Assembly: GCA_031268675.1 (NCBI GenBank) | Contig: JAIRWY010000048.1 | Coordinates: 1 to 64,000 of the forward strand | Length of the DNA stretch: 64,000 nucleotides | From: Candidatus Ancillula glyptotermitis | Lineage (GTDB): Bacteria > Actinomycetota > Actinomycetes > Actinomycetales > Bifidobacteriaceae | Direction: 5' to 3' | Shown here: positions 45,401 through 54,400 of the stretch, piece after piece | Numbering within the stretch: the stretch's first letter is position 1 | How the letters are laid out: each line of letters begins with the position of its first letter | Notes under the pieces: model-generated | What the model saw: the letters and a program-made list of their open reading frames with translations, nothing else | The model's database searches: none | What the model was told of the DNA's origin: nothing | Made by a program: the position numbers and the translations under genes

Positions 45401-48400
45401 TTGCAACAGTTTCAAGTTCAGATGGATCAGCAACTGACTGTACTACTGGTAGTGCTTATACTTCTACAGAAGATTCTGGCAAGATATTGCCCGTTAATAG
45501 TTGGTTAAAATGGGTTCCAGGCAATTGGAACACTTCCATATATCAGGTTGAAGACATTTTCTACCAGAATGCGGCATATATTTCTATTCCTGATGTTCCA
45601 CTGGATTCTAGGTTTGCTCTGGACTTTAAGAAGTTGACGACTTTACAACAAGATGGTTCAGTACTTCTTGATGATCAAATATCAGGAGCAGTTTTGGATG
45701 CAAATAGTTCAAATCTACCAGCACTAAATGGTGCTGAATTCAAAATTTGCGCGTCTGATTTCTCTGCGCCGACTATAACAGGACTTCTACTAACCAACAC
45801 ATGCGCAACTGCAGTATCTGGTACTAAAGCACAGAAGTTGAATAATACAGGAGATGCATTTGAACAAGAAACTACTGGATTACAAAACGGTGAAGTTAAA
45901 TTCAGCAACCTCAAAGTTGGTTTTTATACTATCTGGGAGAGTAAAATGCCTGATGGTTATGGCTCAGGTGGTACACCGCAAATTGGCTATCTGGTGCGCT
46001 TTTTTACATCTCCAATTCAAGGCGGTGGTTATGCAAAACTAGTCAGTGTACGCAAGTTGTATGACATTGTCACACAAGTAAATCAACCACATGAGGAAAT
46101 TAACGGACTTGGTGATGTTAATTATGCGTCCCCAATTGTTGGTGATGAAAATATGCAAAAACAGTGTCCGTACACAAATGACCAAGAGGTGATTGCAACT
46201 GATATTTATCACTCTCATTGGTGCGTAGGAAAGAAGACAGTTTTGAAGTTTAATGAACCAGAGAGTCCTAATGTTCAGTATGAGTTTAGTTCTAGCAGCT
46301 TTCTGCCAAAGTACACAGATACTGGTTATGGCGATATTGGTACAGCACCTGAAAATCCAGAGACTAGTATGAATTATAAACTTGATATTATCAACCGATT
46401 ACATGCATATAACTACTCGTTCAAAAAAATCAACAGTTGGTCTGAGCCTCTTGAAGATGTTGGTTTTACAGCATATAGAATTCCTTGTCAAGAAGTGGTA
46501 GTAGATGCATGTCTGGGTAACTTTGACTTGGAACAGAAAGATTCTTATCCTAGTCTTCATGCAACTTCAGATAATACTGGAACCGTAGAATTTAGAGGAC
46601 TTTTTGGACCAGAAACACTTTGGGCTATTGTTGAGACAACTCCACCAGTAGGTTTTCAAGTGTCTGGAGATCCTGTGGCATATATACAACTTGGAATGAA
46701 CGGAACTTCAGAATTTGCCACAAGGATAGTAGGCGGCTCGCACATACAACTTACTCTTAATCAAGAAACTCATGCAATTGCTGATAACTGGTTGCTCAAA
46801 AACGTAAAACAGTTTCCAATATCTGGAACTACTGCATTAGAAGAGGTAGTATTTGGAACACTTGACCAAACGCCCGTACTAGATGATAACTTTAGTAGTA
46901 GTAATGCGCAAGGCTCAGCCAAAACACTTCAGGTGAAGAATTATGCAAGTTCTGATGATACATACACAGATTTAATCTGCTCGTCCACTTGTACACTTGA
47001 ATCAGACAAGGTCTATCGTATTAAATATGTCAGTTATGAAACAGGGTTTAGACCTATTGCTTTAGGATTCTACACGATTGATTTTGTGCAGAATTCAACA
47101 CTAGGTCCAATTCCGCGCGTGCAATTTAAAGCATCTGAATTTGATGAACCAGTGGAAGTCAAGCAGAATGCAGATACAACTACTGGTCAATTAACTGCTC
47201 AGGAAGAGGAAGACTTCGTAAAAGAAGCACATGGTTTTAGCAAGTTCTGGCGCGATGCACAAGGTGATGATCACCTCAAGTTGAAAGTTCCACTAGAGAA
47301 GATACCGTTCAAGTTGAATTTGACAAAGCAGAATGTTGATGGGCAAAATTTGCGAAATGCTGTATTCTCGCTATGTGTTCTAAATCCTGATGGTGATGCA
47401 TGTCTTGATGACAATTATAATCAAGTTTCAACTTCTTCTAGTACGGGCAGATTTTCATTTGCACAAGAATATACAAATGCTGCTTCAAAATATCATCTCA
47501 CACCTCTTCAGGACTCTAAGACCTACTCACTAGTGGAAAAACAACCAGCACCAGGTGGTTACGACAAGCTATCTGGAAATATTGCGTTATATTGGAACAA
47601 TAATCTACCACATGTCCAATTTCCAGACTCTGAAATAGTGCTCACCACAGAAAGCGCTGTTATTGAAAATCCTGGAACTCCTGAAAGTTATGTGAACGTG
47701 CATTTTAGTGATCCGCTTAAGAACCAGCTACAGATGAAGTTGGATATACAAAAGTTGCTTACGAATATGCGTGGAGATGTTATTGACGATTCAACGCCGA
47801 AAAATGCAACATTTTCTGCAAAATCAGTTGTAGTAAATCAAGTTGGCTCAAATTATATTCCAGCAGCAACTGGAAGTATAGAAACTACTCTGCAAACTGA
47901 TGAGAACGGTAATTTGACTACTTCTCCAATAGTTGCACAGATTGATAACAAACATGGTATAATAGTAGAAGAGACTACATCTGTTACTGGTTATAATAAA
48001 CTGCCTGGATATTATCTAGTGCTTGGTGATACGGCACTTCCTGAAGGAGTTGTTGTTTATTATTATTCACATGAACTTTCAAGTGGCAACTACTCACGAC
48101 AACAAGTTTATGCAGGTACTTCTTCGGACAACTTTGATTATACAGCATGTGAACTAAGTGATTTGGATTGTTATAGAACTGTTAAATTGAGGATTGCTAG
48201 TAAACCAATAGGTTTTAATTTCTACATTAAGAAAACTTCTGGTACTAATTTACTTCAAGGTGCAGTATTTAACATGCTTGAGTTAGTTAAATCAGTCCCA
48301 GATGAAAAGTACTCCATAAAAGCAGATGGATTGCAGATTTCTGACATAATTTCAGGTGAAGATGGAATTGCCCATTTTGAGGGACTTGATCCTGGTACTT

Positions 48401-51400
48401 ACTTACTAGCAGAAACTCCACCAGTTGGATACAAGTTGTCGTCAACGCCTCTGCATTTAATTCAACTGCAGAAAACAGGAACCAAATCGAGCATTAAAGC
48501 GGTTGGTGCAGTAGTTGAAAATGGCGAGTTCAGACAAAGTGATGCACAATGGAATACTCTTTGTGAAAGTGCAGGTCAAGATAATACATGTGAAGTGGTT
48601 GATGCATCGGAATCCAACAACTTCCAAGCGTCCACACAAAATTCAGGAGCAAATCAGGAACTGGTTGTAGAAAATTATCGCAGTATTAAATTAAACTTGC
48701 AGCTAAATGCGACAACTGAATGGGCAGATGCAGGATCTAGTTTAACCTATACTTCAGCAAATCAAAATCCTGCTAAATTTGCACTTTGTAAGGCTCAAGC
48801 TAATTCTAGCCCAGATTGTGATGGTGCAGTTGAAATTTTGAATACTGGGCAAAATGGAAAACTTGCATTTGATATGGAGTTGATGACAAGTGCTGCTTAT
48901 GGGTATATTTTGAAGCAGACTAAAACTCCTGCTGGTTATACTGGAGTTTCTGGATATTACCGCATTAGTATTAGTGATAGCGGTTCAGGTGGAGTAGGAG
49001 TTCTTGCAATGTACAATTCTGGTGTAGAAACAGATATTGCAGAAGGAGAAAAGGATGTGCAGGTAAATGCAACAACTGGGAGATATGAGCTGAATGTTCC
49101 GAATAAGGCAGTTCAATACGAGTTAGCATTTTCAACCGCTTGGATTATGACCAACGGAAAGTTATGGGGGACTTCAAAAATTGGAGACAATGCATATTCA
49201 ACTGCATCTTTTGGATTAACACAACTTGATGCAAACGGGAACAAAATGCTTGGATCAATTCCGTATTCTGCAACTTCCACATGTACAAGTCCTATGTCTA
49301 CTACTTGCGGAAAAGTAGAGTTTCATAATATTCTTGCTGGAGATTATATACTAGAACAAACTACTCCAAATATTCCAAATGAAACTGCAGATCGCTACCT
49401 TGTGCAATTCTATCAAGACTTCAGTTTTGTTGATTATGATGGAAATCCAGATCCTCATCCAATGGCGAAGTTGACAAAATATGATTTGGCGACTTCTCTG
49501 CCATCTACAAATCCAAGTGCAGTATATATTAAGGACTTAAATGAAGTTGTTGATAATAGTTTTCATGCTGATTTTTCTGTCACTGATTGGACTGATTATA
49601 ATGCAAAAGAAGTACTAATCTTCAAGAATAAATCACAGTTCCAGATTCAGCCTAAGACATTGAACAAACAGACAGTAGAAGAAATTACAGATGCAAAGTA
49701 TAAGATTGAGGCTTGTGAAAGTGCTGGAAGTTGTATATCACCACAGATTTTGGGCACGAACTTAACTGGAAATCAAGTGCATGAAATTTACTTTTCCGTT
49801 GATAAGCACTACAGAATTTCTCAGACTACTGTTAATGACAACTTTGAGATTGACCCCGCGGCTAAGGAATACATTCCTGAAACTTGTTCATTTGAAGATG
49901 GTAATTATCCAACAAACTGTTTTGAATCAGCATATAGAGTTGTTAGCAGTGGTATATATAATGGCAGTTTGCTCATAAACTTGTTTACTTTTGAGAATAC
50001 GCCATTGTTCACAGTTGCTATTACTAAACTTAATGCACTTACAAATGCTCCAATTCAAGGCGTTTCTTTTAAAATTGATGATGGAAATAATCAGTATTAT
50101 GCAACTACTAATTCTTCTGGTATTGCTAGATTCTCGCAGAAGTTCAAGAGTTTGAGTGGAATTTTGTACACTTTAAACGAGGACTTAGAAAAGCCTGGAT
50201 TTTTACCTGAAACTGGCTCTTTAGGCATAAGTTTTGATACTTCAGCTAGTGTACCAAGTATTTCAAACAACAACTTCTTAAGTATTTCAAATGTTGCTGA
50301 TATTACCAAGCAGTTTAATTCAGATGCAATTGGTTCTATTCGTATGCAGAATTCATCATCTGTTAGAAATGTGCCAGTTTTCAAAGTGAATACCCGCCTA
50401 ATTAACGCACTCACTAGAACTGAACTAGATCCTTCAATTGCAAGTAGTTATACTTATGCGTTCACTTCTGGCGATTGTGTTGCATCACGCATGGAGCCAA
50501 TTCCAGCAACTTTACACACTGGAACCCCATGTAATTACAACTTGTCGCTAAATTCCGCACCTAGTGATTCTGATTATACCGCACCTGACCAAAACTACAA
50601 CTTCTATTATAATGCGAACTTAAAACTCATGGCAAAATTTAATTCTGGACAAGAATATGAACTACAAGCTGTTCAAACTGGAGATGGAGTACCTGAAATA
50701 ACATTAGACTATTTTGTTTTCCCGAAGCTCAAAGTACAGGTTGAAAAACGTGATTCAATAACAGATGATTCAATTGCAGGCGCAGAATTTAATCTAGCAC
50801 TTGAAAGTTGTGGTTCTTCAGTCCAGATAAACGTAAATATTTGTCAAAATCCTGGTACTGTAACTTCAACAATTGCTGACCAATTCCAGAGTTTCAATGC
50901 GCTAGTAAAGACTAATCATTATCAGTTATCTGAACAAAATGCACCAACTGGTTATACAACTTCTTCTGTTAAATACGACTTCAACTATTCTTCGGACGGA
51001 AATCTCCAGATGCGAAAAGTTATAGGAACTACTTCAACAACTATTGAAGTGCCGCTTGGTGGAGTTGCTATTAGTTCAAATACAGACCCTCAGACTTCTG
51101 TTCAGCTACTTGATGGTAATACGCTCAAATTCGTATACAAAAATACCAAAACTAGTAAAATAACTGTGCATAATTATGATGAAGAGATAGCCGTAGAAAA
51201 GGAGAAAAGTGGTTCAGAATTCAAGCTTTTTGACTGTGGAGTATATCAAAATGAACTACCATTAGCTACTAGATGCCAAAATCCATCAATTATTGCAACT
51301 GGTTTGACCGTTGATGGTACTTTAGATTTCTTGAATTTACAGCAAACTCATGAGTATAAACTACAAGAAATTACTGCTTCTGGACAAGTTCAAGTGGTTT

Positions 51401-54400
51401 CAGTATTCATACACTGGGATTCTGCAGCAACTCTAAGTGCTCGTTGGATAGTTGAAGATGATGTAAATACAGGTGGTTATAACGGAACTGCAGTTGCAAG
51501 TGGCGGACAAAATCAGGCAGATGTACTTGATTTAAACGTTGTAAATAAGAAGTTCAAAGTACATCTTAACAAGTATGATGAGCAAACAGGTCAAATGTCT
51601 GGTGCTTCTTTTGAGATTAGGGATAATACTGGATTTGCTATTGCCAACTCTAGGAAAACGACTACAAGTAGTGGAGTCATTGAATGGACAGATATAGCAT
51701 TTGTTTCTGGACAGACTTACCAACTGGTTGAAACAAGTTCTCCAACAGGTTTTGCGCTTGCGAAGACGCTTGATTTTACATTTAGTGCGGATGGAACTGG
51801 AACAACAGCGACTTCAAGCGAATTTACAACAGCAAGTTTTGCAACTGGACAAGATATTGGAACACTGGCTGTAATTGTGCGGAATCAAAAACTACAACTT
51901 CAAGCAACTGTTCTTTCAAATGGCAAGTATATTGAAGGAGCTTCATTTGATGTTTATAACTCAACTGGAACACAAAAGGTTGCTGGTCCATTTACAGTGT
52001 CAAATGCCACAAGTACTGCGAATCTCTTGATTCAGACAGATGCGTTACAAGTTGGTGTTTCGTATATACTTAGAGAAGTAAAACCTGCAGATGGTTATGC
52101 TAGTGCTGAAGATATTTATTTCAGATTTGATGCTACTACTAGAGAAAACATTGTGAATGTTGGTCAAATTAGCAACCCCAAAAATACTCTTGTAGTAAAA
52201 ACTTTTGGAGTTGATGATAAAAATAAGGAAAATGACTTGACATCAGCAGCATATATGGTGTATAATGGTAACAGCGAGCCAGTTTGCATCTCCAATAGCT
52301 CTATAAGCATCGATCTGTTTGATACTTATTGTTCTCTTAATCGGGGTTCGGTTTACTTTATTAAGCAAACTGGCTCACCTTCTGGTTATAGACTGGTTGA
52401 TGAGCCTATTGCGTTTACAGTATCTGGTGATGCAAGGGATAATGGTGTTACGACTGTTGAGTTTATTAACCAGTTGTTTAGTTTACAGGTAGCCAATACT
52501 CAAAATGATCGTGCAAATAACAGAACTTCTATTTATGGTTCTACATTTAGTGTGAATAAGTTGATCAATGGTGAACTTCAGGAAATTCCAGAACTGAATA
52601 ATTTGGCAACTGATACTAAAGGTTGTATTGAAGTTTCAAACTACCATTTTATTGCAGGCACACAATATATGCTAGTTCAGACTAAAACACCAGATGGCTA
52701 TATTAGCGCACCTAATGTTCCACTAGTTTTTGAGGATAATGAGGCAACTAAAACGCTTGAGGTTAATAATCAGCCGTATTTACTTACTGTACGCACAAAA
52801 GATGCTAGTACAGGTGAGAATTTGCCGTATCCATCTGGTGCGCATTTTATATTGTGCCCAAGTGACTCCAAACAAACAGAAAACTGCATAACCAGTAAAG
52901 AATCAAGTTACTCTGGGGTTGCTGGATACGATTTTGATAGTGCAAAGTTACAGCCTGGTACTTATTCACTTATTCAAGTTACTGGACCAATAAACACAGG
53001 TGGATATGCTATTGCAGATTTGGAACCAGTGCAGATTGAACGTGTTGCAAATTATAATGCAGGTGAAGATGGATTCAACACGTATGAAGTTGTAAATCAT
53101 AGAAACTCGTTGGTTTTAAAATTGTTTAGTAAAACGAACACATCGGAAAAAATAAACACTGGAACATTTGCGCTATTTACATCAGACGGAACTTCACAAA
53201 TCGGTGGGCAGGAGAAAGTTTATACTGCTGAAGACGGTTCTGTTGAAATTCAGCAGAATTCATCCATCTGGAATTTGGATCAAGTTTATATTCTACGGCA
53301 GTTAACAGCTGCTCCTGGTTATATTCCTGCGCCTGATATTCGTATCAAGTTCAGCTCTACTGGTAATCCTGAAGTGCTTTTAGATGATGAAACTTCAGCT
53401 TTTCCATTCGGGCAAGTGACTAATGATGACTTTGTAAATGGGCAACTCGCTCTAAATGTCTTTAATAGTCCACTTCAACTGCAAATAGCGAATTTTGATA
53501 TAGATAGAGTTACTCCCGTTTCTGGGGCTTATTACAAAATTTGCCCTCTTGTACCTCTTGCACAAGGAGAAACAATTCCAATTTCAGATCGCACAATTGC
53601 AGGTGGGGAAGATGCATGTACTTCACAGACACAAACAGATGAAAATGTGGTTCGCTTTGATGGTGTGCATATTTTAGCTGGTGTTGATTATAGACTTGAG
53701 CAGAATCAGACACAAGATGGATTTATCAACGCCTCGCCTATGCTACTTCGGTTTGATATCAATGGTTTTCGCGCAAATTATACAATTCATCATGGTCCAA
53801 CACTTTTTTCAATTAAAGGTGCTGCCACAGTAAACTATCCAGAAGGACATAATGATGAATTAACTGGTGGAGAAGTTAGTGGGAGCGGTAAGTTGACGCT
53901 TAAGATATTATCAGCAACTTATAAACTACAGTTAGTTAAATATAAGCAAAATGGAACTACAGTCCTTAATGGTGCAGGTTTTTCACTTTTCAACGAGGAT
54001 GGTACGCCTATGGGTTCAAAATCTGGCTATTCAATGCAACCAGAGCGATTTACAGGAGATTCTTCGTGCGATACTGATATTGCACTACCAGTTAATGAGA
54101 CTGGTAATGATGTTTATCCAACGCCTGATGGAAAACCGTATCCGAATTTGTCTTGCGCAAGTGAAGAAAATAACGGAATGTTGATATTTACAGGCATGAT
54201 GTTTAGAACTGGTGTTAGTTATTATCTGCGAGAAACGACGGTTCCTGAAGGACAACTTGCAGTTCCTGATTTGAGAGTCGAGGTTGATATAGACGGCAAG
54301 TGGACAGTGCGTTCAACCGTTCTTGGAAATGAACAAGAGGTGGTTAGTGCAGGTGTAGTTGATAACTACTGGGAGATAGTTTCACTTCTTGATGGTAATT